From DATCIH01 sp036507955 (GTDB taxonomy: Bacteria > Bacillota > Clostridia > Clostridiales > Clostridiaceae), in the NCBI GenBank assembly GCA_036507955.1, contig DATCIH010000074.1, positions 1 to 53,797 on the forward strand: DNA of 53,797 nt, given 5' to 3'. Positions 43,463-53,779 of this stretch are shown in pieces. Each line of letters opens with the position of its first letter. Position 1 is the stretch's first letter. The notes below the pieces were generated by a model. It ran no database searches. It saw only the letters and a program-made list of their open reading frames with translations, and was not told the origin of the DNA. The position numbers and the translations under genes were made by a program.

Positions 43463-46400
43463 AATTGTTAGTGTAGGTCCTAATTGGACTAAGGAGCAGC
43501 TTCAAGCTATAAAAAGACACAAGGGGAATCTTCTAGTTGCAGCAGCAGCAGGTTCTGGTAAGACTGCAGTACTTGTAGAAAGAATATTAAGGAAAATATC
43601 TGATGAAGAGAGTCCGTGTGACATAGATAGCTTTTTAGTAGTTACCTTTACTAATGCGGCAGCTTCTGAGATGAAGGAAAAAATAGAAGCCGCTATAGCT
43701 AGAGCACTAGATAAAAGTCCCGAAAATAAGAGGCTTCATAGGCAACTCTCCTTACTAGGTAGGGCAAGCATAACAACAATTCATTCCTTTTGTCTTAAGG
43801 TTATAAAAAGTAATATACATTTACTAAATATAGACCCCTCCTTTAAAATGGCTGATAACACAGAAATTATACTATTGAAACAGGAAGCAATAAATGAACT
43901 CTTTGACAAGAAATATGAAGAGCACCCTGAGGAATTTTTAAAATTAGTTGAATGCTATAGTTCAGAAAGAGATGATATAAGGCTTCAGGAGATAATCCTA
44001 GAAATTTATAATTTTGTAATGAGCGGACCTTGGCCAGAAATATGGCTTAAAGATGCGGCGGAAGCCTTCAATATGGATGAAAGCACTATAATTGAAAACA
44101 CAAAATGGTATTATATTTTTTATGAAAGCTTTAAAATACAAATAAATAGTTTTATTAAGAGACTTGAGGAAGGGATAAGCTTAACAGAGGATGGCTTTGG
44201 ACTTATGCCTTATAGGGAAACCTTAATAGATGATTTAGACAAACTTCAGGATTTTTTAAATGTAGATAAGAGAAGTTATGAAAATTTGTATAAAAAAGCG
44301 TCTACCTTAAAATTGATAAACCTTAAAAGATGTCCTAAAGATGCAGATAAGATAATAGGGGAAAGGGTTAAATATATAAGGGATGAGGTTAAAGTTGAAC
44401 TTTCAAAGCTTTTAAATGAAAGCTTTCAACACACAAAAGAAGGAATAATAGAATATACAGCAACCATGTATCCAGTAATAAAGTGCCTTGTGGAATTGGT
44501 TATAGAATTTGAAGCTACCTATGCAAGGCTAAAAAGGGACAGAAATATTCTTGATTTTAATGATTTGGAACATTTTTGCTTGGAGATATTAACGGAGGTT
44601 CAAGAGGGTGAGCCCATACCTTCAAAGGTGGCAGTATTATATAGTGAAAAATTTAATGAGATTTTAGTTGATGAATATCAGGATAGTAATCAAGTGCAAG
44701 ATGTAATATTTAGCATGATATCAAGAAAAGGCTCCAATAGTAATATGTTTATGGTAGGGGATGTTAAGCAAAGTATATATAAATTTAGACAAGCTGAGCC
44801 GGCAATATTTTTAAATAAGTATTTTTCCTATGATAACGTAGAGGAGGAGAAAGATTCCTTCAATGAGAAAATTCTTCTATTTAAAAATTTCAGAAGTAGG
44901 CATGAAATAATAAATGGTGTTAACTACCTGTTTTCTAGACTTATGTCACCTGAAATTGGAGAAATAGATTATAACCAGGATGAAGAGCTTAACTATGGAG
45001 CAGATTTTAAAGAATTAGAAGAGGGGAATACTTTAAGTGTAGGAGGCCCCATCGAGCTTCATCTTATTGAAAAGGAAAAAATAGTAACTGAAGCTATAGA
45101 GGAAGAAGATATTCAGGAGGAAGAACAAGTAGACAATATACAGCTTGAAGCAAGATTTATTGGGAAGAGAATAAAGGAACTTATAACAGAAGGTTTCCAA
45201 ATTTACGATAAAAATCAAAAGAAGTATAGAAAACTTCAATATAGGGATATAGTTATCCTACTTAGAGCTACAAAGAGATGGTCTGAAAGCTTTATGGAAG
45301 AACTAAAGCTTTTAGCTATACCTGTTTATTCTGATGGAGCAACTGGTTATTTTGAGACCATTGAAGTCAAAACTGTTATTAGCCTACTGCAAATAATAGA
45401 TAATCCCTTGCAGGATATTCCGTTACTTGCAGTACTCCACTCCCCTATATTTTCCTTCACACCTGGGGAACTTATAGATATGAGGGCATTAAATAGAGAT
45501 ATGAGCTTTTATAATCTATTACAATTAGGAAGGAACGAATCTGAAAAGATAGATCAATTCCTAACCAAATTAGAGGGTTACAGGGAAAAGGCAAAGTATA
45601 TGCCTATAGACGAGCTTATATGGTATATTTACGCAGATACGGCCTATATGGGATATGTGAGCGCTATGCCCAGCGGTCTTCAAAGAAGGGCTAATTTGAG
45701 AATCCTATTTCAAAGAGCTAAGCAATTTGAAGAAACCTCTTATAAGGGACTTTTTAATTTTATAAATTTTATAGAAAGATTAAAAAAGAGTAGCACGGAT
45801 TTAGGAAGTGCGAAAATTCTAGGGGAAAATGAAAATCTAGTAAGGATTATGAGTATTCATAAGAGTAAGGGTTTGGAATTCCCTGTGGTATTTTTATCAG
45901 GAATCGGGAAAAACTTTAATAAGTCGGATTCAAAAGGTAAAATTCTCCTACATAAAACTATAGGTATTGGGGCAGATTTTGTTGACCTGGTTAAGAGGAT
46001 AACCCACAGCACCATAATTAAAAATACTATAAAGAAAAAGATTATGGTAGAAAATTTATCTGAGGAACTGAGAGTGTTATATGTGGCTATGACCAGAGCT
46101 AAGGAAAAATTGATCATAACTGGAGCTGTGAAGGACATAGAGTCCTCAATAGAAAGATGGGAGGGCACCTTAGAAGAAAAGGGTAAACTATCAACCTTCG
46201 ACATGCTAAAGGGGAGAAGTTATTTAGACTGGATTTGCTTTGCCCTAATAAGGCATAAGGCTTTTGAAACTTTTCTAAAGGAAATAAGGGGAGAAGCTTT
46301 AGATGTAAATTCTAAAGCTTGTGATAATACCTGGCAGATAAGCCTTTGGAGTAAAAATCAACTAGTAATAGATAAAGTAGTTGCAAATGAAGAAAATATT

Positions 46401-47180
46401 CACTCTAAGGATATGGAAAGCTTTATAAAGGAACTTTTAAATAACAAAAAAGAAATAGATTATAAAAATGTCCATGAAATGCTAAATTGGGAATATAAAT
46501 ATAAGGCAGCAATTACTATTGCCCCTAAAATCTCCATTTCTGAGCTTAAGAGGAGAAAGGAGGAGGAAGTTACACCAGGGAAAGAATTATATAAAGATAA
46601 TAGATTTGAAAGGCCTAGGTTTATACTAAAGTCAGAAAATGGAGGAAAACAATTTACAGCAGCGGAACGAGGCACACTATTTCACTTGGTGATGCAGCAT
46701 ATTGATATAAAATTCTGCGAAAACATGGAAGATATAAAACTTCAAGTTAATGCTATGGTAGAGAAAGAATTGATGTCTAAAGAAGAAATGAATTTGATAA
46801 ACATAGATAAAATATACAACTATTTTACAACTAATATAGGTAAAAGATTGAGAGCTTCTGAGAAAACGTTTCGGGAAGTCCCATTTTATATACCTATTAA
46901 ATTAACTGAACTTGAAAAAGATTTAGATGTGCATATTTATGGAAAAGAATTCATACTCTTGCAAGGAATAATTGATTGTTATTTTGAGGAAGAAGATGGA
47001 TTAATATTAATAGATTACAAAACTGATCACGTAAATGAAGAGAATATAAAAGAGGTAGTAGAAAGGTATACCATACAAATTGACTATTATACTATGGCAC
47101 TAGAAAGGATAACTGGTAAGAAAGTAAAGGAGAAATATTTGTATTTCTTTTCCTTAAATGTATTTCAGATTATTAAATAA
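43452..47180 (+). CDS. addA: AddA helicase-nuclease subunit
   Basis: This 1,242-residue superfamily 1A (UvrD-like) helicase has Walker A AAAGSGKTAVLVERIL (about 30), Walker B VDEYQDSNQVQD, motif III VGDVKQSIYKFRQAEP, motif V IMSIHKSKGLEFPVVF and motif VI LRVLYVAMTRAKEKLI. A C-terminal nuclease domain carries GIIDCYFEEEDGLILIDYKT (about 1174), whose Asp-x-Lys is the catalytic pair. The start lies within the end of addB (11-base overlap), so the subunits are made together. All expected motifs are present. No obvious terminator follows; a new promoter lies at about 47194. Confidence 0.96.
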   Translation: MTDEIVSVGPNWTKEQLQAIKRHKGNLLVAAAAGSGKTAVLVERILRKISDEESPCDIDSFLVVTFTNAAASEMKEKIEAAIARALDKSPENKRLHRQLSLLGRASITTIHSFCLKVIKSNIHLLNIDPSFKMADNTEIILLKQEAINELFDKKYEEHPEEFLKLVECYSSERDDIRLQEIILEIYNFVMSGPWPEIWLKDAAEAFNMDESTIIENTKWYYIFYESFKIQINSFIKRLEEGISLTEDGFGLMPYRETLIDDLDKLQDFLNVDKRSYENLYKKASTLKLINLKRCPKDADKIIGERVKYIRDEVKVELSKLLNESFQHTKEGIIEYTATMYPVIKCLVELVIEFEATYARLKRDRNILDFNDLEHFCLEILTEVQEGEPIPSKVAVLYSEKFNEILVDEYQDSNQVQDVIFSMISRKGSNSNMFMVGDVKQSIYKFRQAEPAIFLNKYFSYDNVEEEKDSFNEKILLFKNFRSRHEIINGVNYLFSRLMSPEIGEIDYNQDEELNYGADFKELEEGNTLSVGGPIELHLIEKEKIVTEAIEEEDIQEEEQVDNIQLEARFIGKRIKELITEGFQIYDKNQKKYRKLQYRDIVILLRATKRWSESFMEELKLLAIPVYSDGATGYFETIEVKTVISLLQIIDNPLQDIPLLAVLHSPIFSFTPGELIDMRALNRDMSFYNLLQLGRNESEKIDQFLTKLEGYREKAKYMPIDELIWYIYADTAYMGYVSAMPSGLQRRANLRILFQRAKQFEETSYKGLFNFINFIERLKKSSTDLGSAKILGENENLVRIMSIHKSKGLEFPVVFLSGIGKNFNKSDSKGKILLHKTIGIGADFVDLVKRITHSTIIKNTIKKKIMVENLSEELRVLYVAMTRAKEKLIITGAVKDIESSIERWEGTLEEKGKLSTFDMLKGRSYLDWICFALIRHKAFETFLKEIRGEALDVNSKACDNTWQISLWSKNQLVIDKVVANEENIHSKDMESFIKELLNNKKEIDYKNVHEMLNWEYKYKAAITIAPKISISELKRRKEEEVTPGKELYKDNRFERPRFILKSENGGKQFTAAERGTLFHLVMQHIDIKFCENMEDIKLQVNAMVEKELMSKEEMNLINIDKIYNYFTTNIGKRLRASEKTFREVPFYIPIKLTELEKDLDVHIYGKEFILLQGIIDCYFEEEDGLILIDYKTDHVNEENIKEVVERYTIQIDYYTMALERITGKKVKEKYLYFFSLNVFQIIK

Positions 47181-47193
47181 ATATTCATTGTAC

Positions 47194-47221
47194 TTGCATT
47201 TTTCTATATTAATGTTATAAT
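47194..47221 (+). promoter_or_regulatory. Promoter for the PII gene
   Basis: TTGCAT at 47194-47199 and a perfect TATAAT at 47216-47221 are separated by 16 bases. The start codon lies about 57 bases downstream, which favours the start at 47278. Confidence 0.5.
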
Positions 47222-47277
47222 CAAATTAATGTTTTTTGAAGTATTTTTCTGTAAAATTCAAAATGAGGGGTGATTAT

Positions 47278-47616
47278 ATGAAAAAGTTGGAAGTCATAAT
47301 TAGGCCTGAAAAGCTTGAAGAATTAAAGGCAGCTCTAAATGATATAGGGATAAAGGGTCTCACTGTTTCTACAGTTATGGGCTGTGGAAATCAGAAGGGC
47401 AGAAAGGAAATTTACAGAGGTACTGTGCTTAATATCAATCTTTTAAATAAAATTAAGGTAGAAACTGTAATTAGGGATGAAATATTAGATGAGATCACTA
47501 AGGTTATTACAGAGACAGTTAGAACTGGGGTCGTAGGGGACGGAAAAATATTTGTATATAATGTAGAAAACGCAATAAGAATTAGAACAGGTGAAGAGGG
47601 AGAAACTGCTATTTAG
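47278..47616 (+). CDS. PII nitrogen-regulatory protein
   Basis: This 112-residue GlnB/GlnK-family signal protein has the family's exact length. The N-terminus is KKLEVIIRPEKLEELKAALN, the T-loop start GCGNQKGRKEIYRGTVLNIN and the C-terminal signature GDGKIFVYNVENAIRIRTGE. The T-loop tyrosine that is uridylylated in E. coli (Tyr51, in RGAEY) is replaced by Leu (RGTVL), so control would rest on ATP/ADP and 2-oxoglutarate rather than on GlnD. The start at 47278 has GAGGGGTG ahead; a longer frame from 47236 is not supported. It lies upstream of gltBD, an obvious functional partner, across a terminator. Confidence 0.9.
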   Translation: MKKLEVIIRPEKLEELKAALNDIGIKGLTVSTVMGCGNQKGRKEIYRGTVLNINLLNKIKVETVIRDEILDEITKVITETVRTGVVGDGKIFVYNVENAIRIRTGEEGETAI

Positions 47617-47698
47617 AACCTTTAGCGCTTTACTTATTTAAATTGATAAAACGTTTTTGAGATATCTTAATAAAAAAATATTATTATGCAATAACATG

Positions 47699-47732
47699 AA
47701 TTACACTTCTAAGCTTTAGAAGTGTAATTTTT
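47699..47732 (+). terminator. Terminator between the PII gene and gltB
   Basis: Arms AATTACACTTCTAA and TTAGAAGTGTAATT enclose GCT and are followed by TTT. A second, weaker hairpin (ACAAAAGGATTA with TAATCTTTTGT) follows at about 47736-47762, so a leader-control role before gltB is also possible. Confidence 0.8.
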
Positions 47733-47787
47733 ACAACAAAAGGATTAAATATAATCTTTTGTAATTATAGGAGGTAGGTGTTTCGTA

Positions 47788-50700
47788 ATGTCTAAAAGTA
47801 TTGGATTTCCTTTAAATCAAGGGATGTATGATTCCAGTTTAGAGAAGGATAGTTGTGGTGTTGGTTTTGTAGCAAATATCAAAGGAGAAAAATCCCATGA
47901 TATTGTAAAGAAAGGTATACAGGTTTTAGTTAACCTTACCCATAGGGGAGCTGTAGGCTCTGATCCGAATACTGGAGATGGTGCTGGTATAATGGTTCAG
48001 ATTCCAGATGAATTTTTTAGAATTAGCTGCGATAATTTGGGAATTGAACTACCAAAGCTTGGGGAATATGGAGTTGGAATGGTGTTTTTACCTAAGGAAC
48101 CTGCTTTAAGACTTCAATGTGAAGGGATTTTAGAAAGAGCTATAGAAGAAGAAGGACAAAAGGTTTTGGGCTGGAGGAATGTTCCAACAGACAACCGAGG
48201 CATAGGTGAAACGGCAAAGGGTACTGAGCCTATAATAAGACAGGTTTTTATAGGAAGCAAGAGCAAAACTCAACAGGATTTTGAAAGAAAACTATATGTA
48301 ATAAGAAAGAGATCTGAAAGCGAAGTTAATAGGCTTGTGGCAAGAAGCACAGAATATTTTTATATCTGTAGTTTATCAAGTAGGACTATAGTATATAAAG
48401 GATTGCTTTTAGCAAATCAAATAAAAGGCTTTTATATAGATTTAGATGATTATAATTTTAAAAGTGCTATAGCTTTAGTTCATCAAAGATATAGCACAAA
48501 TACTTTTCCTACTTGGGATTTAGCCCAACCCTTTAGATATTTAGCCCATAATGGTGAGATAAATACTATAAGAGGTAATCGAAACTGGATGAATGCAAGA
48601 GAAGGAGTATTAAGCTCTGAGGTTTTTGGAAAGGACATTAGTAAACTTTTCCCTTTAGTTAATTCAGAAGGAAGCGATTCTGCCTCCTTAGATAACATTT
48701 TAGAACTTTTAGAAGCAGACGGCAGAAGCCTAGCTCATTCTATTATGATGCTAATTCCTGAAGCTTGGAATGGAAACAAAGCTATGGATGAAGAAAAAAG
48801 AGCTTTTTATGAGTATCATGGTTCCTTGATTGAACCCTGGGATGGACCTGCAGCTGTAGCCTTTACTGATGGTGTGCAGGTTGGAGCTACCTTAGACAGA
48901 AATGGATTAAGACCTTTAAGGTATGTAATAACTAAAAGTGGACTTGCTGTAGCTGCCTCAGAAGTAGGAGTTTTAGATTTTAAACCCGAGGAAATTGCTC
49001 AAAAAGGAAAGCTTGAATCAGGAAGAATGTTTTTAATTGATACAGAAAAAGGTATAATAATAGACGATGAAAAGCTTAAAATGGAAATAAGCAGGGCGAA
49101 ACCCTATAAAGCTTTTATTGAAGAAAACAAAAGAACTTTAAAGGATTTTACTGCTATTGTAGAGGATTCTGAAATAAACCCAGAGGCACTTAAAGAGAAG
49201 CAACAGGCCTTTGGTTACACTTTAGAAGATTTAAGAGTTATATTGAAAGCCATGGCTAGAGATGGAAAGGAACCTATAGGTTCTATGGGAAATGACACTC
49301 CTCTTGCTGTTTTATCAAATAAATCTCAGGTTTTATTTGCATACTTTAAGCAACTTTTTGCTCAGGTTACTAATCCGCCTATAGATCCTTTAAGGGAAGA
49401 ACTGGTTATGTCACTCATAAATTATATTGGTTCTCAGGAAAATATATTAAGTAAGGAGCTACCAAAGCATCCTTTTATAGAAATTGATAAGCCCATACTA
49501 ACAGACCTAGATATTGCAAAAATCAAAGGCCTTAGAGATAAGGATTTCAAGACCACAACAATTCCTACAACCTTCAAGTATGATACTGGGGTAGATGGTT
49601 TTAAGGAGTCACTTGAAAAGATTTGTGAAAGGGCTTCTAAGAGAATTAAGGAAGGTTACAATATACTTGTTTTAAGCGATAAGAATGTTGATTCGTATGA
49701 AGCAGCAATTCCGAGTTTACTTGCAGTAGCTGCAGTACATCATCATTTAATAAGGGAGAAAACTAGAACAAAAGTTTCTATTATTGTCGAAACGGGTGAG
49801 GCAAGGGAAACCATGCACTTTGCTCTATTACTTGGCTATGGAGCAACTGCAATAAATCCATACTTAGCCTTCCAGTCAATTAAACAGATAAATAGGGATG
49901 GGGAGCTTGAGGGCATACCCTTTGATAAAGCGGAGAAAAATTACATTAAGGCAATTTGTGGAGGTCTTTTAAAGATAATATCTAAGATGGGGATATCAAC
50001 TCTTCAAAGCTACCATGGAGCTCAAATATTTGAAGCCATAGGTATAAATAATGAGTTTATAGATAAATATTTTGTAGGTACACCTTCAAGAATTGGAGGA
50101 ATAGGAATTGAAACTGCAGCTATGGAGGTATTATATAGACATAATAATGCTTTCAATAAGCTAAGAAAGCCTATTTCTGTTTTAGATGTTGGTGGTAACT
50201 ATTCTTGGAGAAAAGGTGGAGAATTCCATCTATTCAATCCGGACACAATATATAAGCTTCAAGTATCTGCAAGAACAAATAATTATAAGATATTTAAAGA
50301 ATATTCTACCTTAATTAATGAACAGGATAAAAATCTTTGTACTATCCGAGGTTTATTTAAATTAGATTATTCAAATTCAATTCCTATAGAAGAGGTAGAG
50401 CCTGCATCTGAGATAGTTAAAAGGTTCTGTACCGGAGCTATGTCCTTTGGTTCTATAAGTAAGGAAGCCCATGAAACTATGGCTATTGCTATGAACAGAC
50501 TAGGTGGTCGAAGCAATACTGGAGAGGGTGGAGAAGAAGCAGAACGCTTTACACCGGATGCTAACGGAGATTTAAGAAGAAGTGCCATTAAGCAGATCGC
50601 TTCAGCTCGTTTTGGAGTTACTACTGAATATTTAGTAAATGCAGATGAACTACAAATAAAGATGGCTCAAGGAGCAAAACCTGGAGAAGGTGGCCAACTT

Positions 50701-52311
50701 CCTGGCAAAAAGGTAGATGTAGAGATTGCTAAAGTTAGACATTCAACTCCAGGAATTGATTTAATATCACCACCACCACACCATGATATTTATTCTATTG
50801 AAGATCTTGCTCAACTAATATTTGATTTAAAATCTGTAAATCCAAGTAGTAGAGTAAGTGTTAAACTTGTATCAGAGGTAGGGGTTGGTACTGTTGCTGC
50901 GGGAGTCGTAAAGGCACATGCAGATTTAATATTAATTAGTGGCCATGATGGTGGTACTGGAGCATCTCCTGTGTCTTCAATAAAACACGCTGGACTGCCT
51001 TGGGAGCTAGGTCTTGCTGAAACTCAGCAGGTGTTACTTCTAAATGATTTAAGGAGCAGAGTTCGCATACAAGCTGATGGACAACTTAAAACCGGAAAGG
51101 ATGTTGCTATAGCAGCACTACTTGGCGCTGAGGAGTTTGGCTTTGCAACTACAGCATTAGTCGTTTTAGGTTGTGTAATGCTTAGAAATTGCCAGTTGAA
51201 CACCTGCGATATGGGTATTGCAACTCAGGATCCAGAACTTAGAAAGAATTTTAAAGGAAAGCCAGAGCATCTGGTTAACTTTTTTAATTTCCTAGCTCAA
51301 GAGGTTAGGGAGGTAATGGCAGGCTTAGGCTTTAGAACCATGAATGAAATGATAGGTAGAGTAGATAAAATACAGGTTAAAGATGCTATAAATCATTGGA
51401 AAGCAAAGGGACTAGACCTTTCTAAAGTATTATATAAGCCAGATATGCCTAAAAGGATTAAGCCTTATTGTGTAATAGAACAAGAACATGGGCTTGAAAA
51501 ATCAATGGATTATAAGCTAATAGAGATTGCAGCATTGGCTTTAAGCAATAAGAAATCAGTTAGAGCAAGCTTTGAGATTAAAAATGTTAACAGAACAGTT
51601 GGAGCTATGCTCAGTGGACAAATAGCTAAAAAATATGGTTCTAAAGGACTCCCAGAGGATACGATTGTATATACCTTTAATGGATCTGCAGGCCAGAGCT
51701 TTGGTGCCTTTGGTGTTCGTGGCTTATCACTTATATTAAATGGTGATGCTAATGATTATGTAGGAAAAGGTCTCTCTGGTGGTAAGATAATAATAAAAAC
51801 TCCTAAGGAAGCAACCTATAAACAAGATGACAATGTAATAGCAGGTAATATAATTTTATATGGTGCTACCGCTGGGGAAATATATGTAAATGGTCTTGCA
51901 GGAGAAAGGTTCGCTGTTAGAAACAGTGGGGCACGGGCAGTGGTGGAGGGAATTGGAGATCATGGCTGCGAGTACATGACTGGTGGAGTAGTAGTAGTTC
52001 TAGGAAAGACAGGAAGAAACTTTGCGGCAGGAATGAGCGGAGGTATCTCATATGTTTTAGATGAGGAGGATACTTTTACAAGTAAGGTTAATATGGATCT
52101 AGTTGAAATATCCCTTCTGAATCTTAGTGAGGATATTTTAGAGGTTCATAAAATGATAGAAGCTCACTATAAATATACAGATAGTGTTAAAGCTAAAAAG
52201 ATACTTGATGCTTGGGATAAATACAAAGGAAAGTTTAAAAAAATAATACCAACAGCTTATAAACTTATTCTAGAAAATTTAAAGCTGGAAGCAAAAGCTG
52301 ATAGCAAGTAA
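47788..52311 (+). CDS. gltB: Glutamate synthase large subunit
   Basis: This 1,507-residue subunit makes glutamate from glutamine and 2-oxoglutarate. A propeptide of 22 residues precedes the catalytic Cys23 (EKDSCGVGFVANIKG), the N-terminal amidotransferase nucleophile. The class II amidotransferase domain runs to about 430 (HQRYSTNTFPTWDLAQPFRY, AHNGEINTIRGN). A central linker and the FMN/3Fe-4S synthase domain follow (about 830-1210: TGEGGEEAERF, ISGHDGGTGASPVSS), with cluster cysteines in LGCVMLRNCQLNTCDMG near 1128. The beta-helix GXGXG domain is C-terminal (AGEIYVNGLAGERFAVRNSG). AGGAGGT precedes the ATG. The small subunit follows 13 bases later. Confidence 0.97.
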   Translation: MSKSIGFPLNQGMYDSSLEKDSCGVGFVANIKGEKSHDIVKKGIQVLVNLTHRGAVGSDPNTGDGAGIMVQIPDEFFRISCDNLGIELPKLGEYGVGMVFLPKEPALRLQCEGILERAIEEEGQKVLGWRNVPTDNRGIGETAKGTEPIIRQVFIGSKSKTQQDFERKLYVIRKRSESEVNRLVARSTEYFYICSLSSRTIVYKGLLLANQIKGFYIDLDDYNFKSAIALVHQRYSTNTFPTWDLAQPFRYLAHNGEINTIRGNRNWMNAREGVLSSEVFGKDISKLFPLVNSEGSDSASLDNILELLEADGRSLAHSIMMLIPEAWNGNKAMDEEKRAFYEYHGSLIEPWDGPAAVAFTDGVQVGATLDRNGLRPLRYVITKSGLAVAASEVGVLDFKPEEIAQKGKLESGRMFLIDTEKGIIIDDEKLKMEISRAKPYKAFIEENKRTLKDFTAIVEDSEINPEALKEKQQAFGYTLEDLRVILKAMARDGKEPIGSMGNDTPLAVLSNKSQVLFAYFKQLFAQVTNPPIDPLREELVMSLINYIGSQENILSKELPKHPFIEIDKPILTDLDIAKIKGLRDKDFKTTTIPTTFKYDTGVDGFKESLEKICERASKRIKEGYNILVLSDKNVDSYEAAIPSLLAVAAVHHHLIREKTRTKVSIIVETGEARETMHFALLLGYGATAINPYLAFQSIKQINRDGELEGIPFDKAEKNYIKAICGGLLKIISKMGISTLQSYHGAQIFEAIGINNEFIDKYFVGTPSRIGGIGIETAAMEVLYRHNNAFNKLRKPISVLDVGGNYSWRKGGEFHLFNPDTIYKLQVSARTNNYKIFKEYSTLINEQDKNLCTIRGLFKLDYSNSIPIEEVEPASEIVKRFCTGAMSFGSISKEAHETMAIAMNRLGGRSNTGEGGEEAERFTPDANGDLRRSAIKQIASARFGVTTEYLVNADELQIKMAQGAKPGEGGQLPGKKVDVEIAKVRHSTPGIDLISPPPHHDIYSIEDLAQLIFDLKSVNPSSRVSVKLVSEVGVGTVAAGVVKAHADLILISGHDGGTGASPVSSIKHAGLPWELGLAETQQVLLLNDLRSRVRIQADGQLKTGKDVAIAALLGAEEFGFATTALVVLGCVMLRNCQLNTCDMGIATQDPELRKNFKGKPEHLVNFFNFLAQEVREVMAGLGFRTMNEMIGRVDKIQVKDAINHWKAKGLDLSKVLYKPDMPKRIKPYCVIEQEHGLEKSMDYKLIEIAALALSNKKSVRASFEIKNVNRTVGAMLSGQIAKKYGSKGLPEDTIVYTFNGSAGQSFGAFGVRGLSLILNGDANDYVGKGLSGGKIIIKTPKEATYKQDDNVIAGNIILYGATAGEIYVNGLAGERFAVRNSGARAVVEGIGDHGCEYMTGGVVVVLGKTGRNFAAGMSGGISYVLDEEDTFTSKVNMDLVEISLLNLSEDILEVHKMIEAHYKYTDSVKAKKILDAWDKYKGKFKKIIPTAYKLILENLKLEAKADSK

Positions 52312-52324
52312 GGGGTGCGGATAT

Positions 52325-53761
52325 ATGGGAAAATTATATGGATTTAAAGAGTACAAAAGAGAAACTGCGGATAAGCGCCCTGTTAAGGTCAGAATTAAGG
52401 ACTTTAATGAGCTTTATAATGCTTTCCCAGAGGATAAGCTAAGAAATCAAGGGGCTAGATGTATGAACTGTGGTATTCCTTTTTGTAGCTGGGGTTGTTC
52501 CATAGGAAATTTAATGCCTGATTGGAATGATATGGTTTTTAAGGGAGAATGGGAAAAAGCATATGAAAGATTATGTTTAACTAATAACTTTCCTGAGTTT
52601 ACTGGCAGAATTTGTCCTGCTTTATGTGAAGGAGCTTGTACACTCGGAGTTAATAGAGAAGCAGTTTCAATAAAAGAGATTGAGCTGGATATAATTGAAA
52701 AAGCATTTAAAGAGGGTTGGGTAAAGCCTAATCTACCAAAAGTAAGAACTGGAAAGAATGTAGCGGTTATTGGCTCTGGACCCTCCGGACTCGCAGCTGC
52801 AGCAGAACTTAATTCAGTAGGTCACAATGTTACTGTTTTTGAAAGGGATAACGAGATTGGTGGCCTCTTAAGATATGGTATACCTAATTTTAAACTAGAA
52901 AAAAGCATAGTGAATAGAAGAGTGGAAATCATGAAGGCAGAGGGAGTACAATTTAAAATAAATACAAATGTTGGGTTTGATTTTACGAAAGAAGAACTAA
53001 TGGACAATTTTGATTCAGTTATTCTAACTGGAGGTTCAACGGTGGCAAGAGATTTATCCATAGAAGGAAGAGAACTAAAGGGAATACATTTTGCTATGGA
53101 GTTTTTATCTCAAGCTAATAAAAGGATAATTGGAGAGGAAATAACTGATGTAGAAATCAGTGCAAAGGATAAGATAGTATTAGTTATTGGCGGGGGAGAT
53201 ACAGGCTCAGACTGTATTGGAACCTCAATAAGACAGGGCGCAGCTAAAGTATACCAATATGAAATTCTGCCAAAACCTCCCTTAGATAGAGATGCTACTA
53301 TGCCTTGGCCTAACTTCCCAAGAACCCTAAAAACAACTACCTCTCATGAAGAAGGTTGTATAAGAGGTTGGAACATTGGTAGCAAAAGATTTATTGGGTT
53401 AGATGGTAAGGTTACAGATTATGAAGGAATTCAGCTTGAATGGAAAACTGATGCTAATGGAAGAATGAATATGGTAGAGCTACCTGGAACAGAATTTACT
53501 CATCCTGTTGATTTAGTCCTCCTTGCAATGGGTTTTCTTCATCCTCAGCATGAAGGCATATTAGAACAATTAGATGTAAAATTAGATGGTCGAGGGAATG
53601 TTGTAACGGATGGAAACTTTATGACGGATAAGGACGGCATCTTTGCAGCAGGAGATATGAGAAGAGGTCAATCGCTTGTGGTGTGGGCAATAAATGAGGG
53701 AAGAATAGTAGCAAAAAACGTTGATAAGTATTTAATGGGCGAAACAGCCTTAAGAGGTTAA
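52325..53761 (+). CDS. gltD: Glutamate synthase small subunit (NADPH)
   Basis: This 478-residue flavoprotein feeds electrons from NADPH to GltB. The N-terminal cysteine sets for the 4Fe-4S clusters are CMNCGIPFCSWGC (about 46) and CPALCEGACTLG (about 97). The FAD site AVIGSGPSGLAAAAELNSVG lies near 147 and the NADPH site VLVIGGGDTGSDCIGTSIRQ near 286. The C-terminal FAADMRRGQSLVVWAINEGR signature (AGDMRRG) completes the FAD site. Only 13 bases separate it from gltB, so they are co-transcribed. A palindrome at the window edge probably begins its terminator. Confidence 0.96.
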   Translation: MGKLYGFKEYKRETADKRPVKVRIKDFNELYNAFPEDKLRNQGARCMNCGIPFCSWGCSIGNLMPDWNDMVFKGEWEKAYERLCLTNNFPEFTGRICPALCEGACTLGVNREAVSIKEIELDIIEKAFKEGWVKPNLPKVRTGKNVAVIGSGPSGLAAAAELNSVGHNVTVFERDNEIGGLLRYGIPNFKLEKSIVNRRVEIMKAEGVQFKINTNVGFDFTKEELMDNFDSVILTGGSTVARDLSIEGRELKGIHFAMEFLSQANKRIIGEEITDVEISAKDKIVLVIGGGDTGSDCIGTSIRQGAAKVYQYEILPKPPLDRDATMPWPNFPRTLKTTTSHEEGCIRGWNIGSKRFIGLDGKVTDYEGIQLEWKTDANGRMNMVELPGTEFTHPVDLVLLAMGFLHPQHEGILEQLDVKLDGRGNVVTDGNFMTDKDGIFAAGDMRRGQSLVVWAINEGRIVAKNVDKYLMGETALRG

Positions 53762-53779
53762 TATAGATTAAATCTAGGC

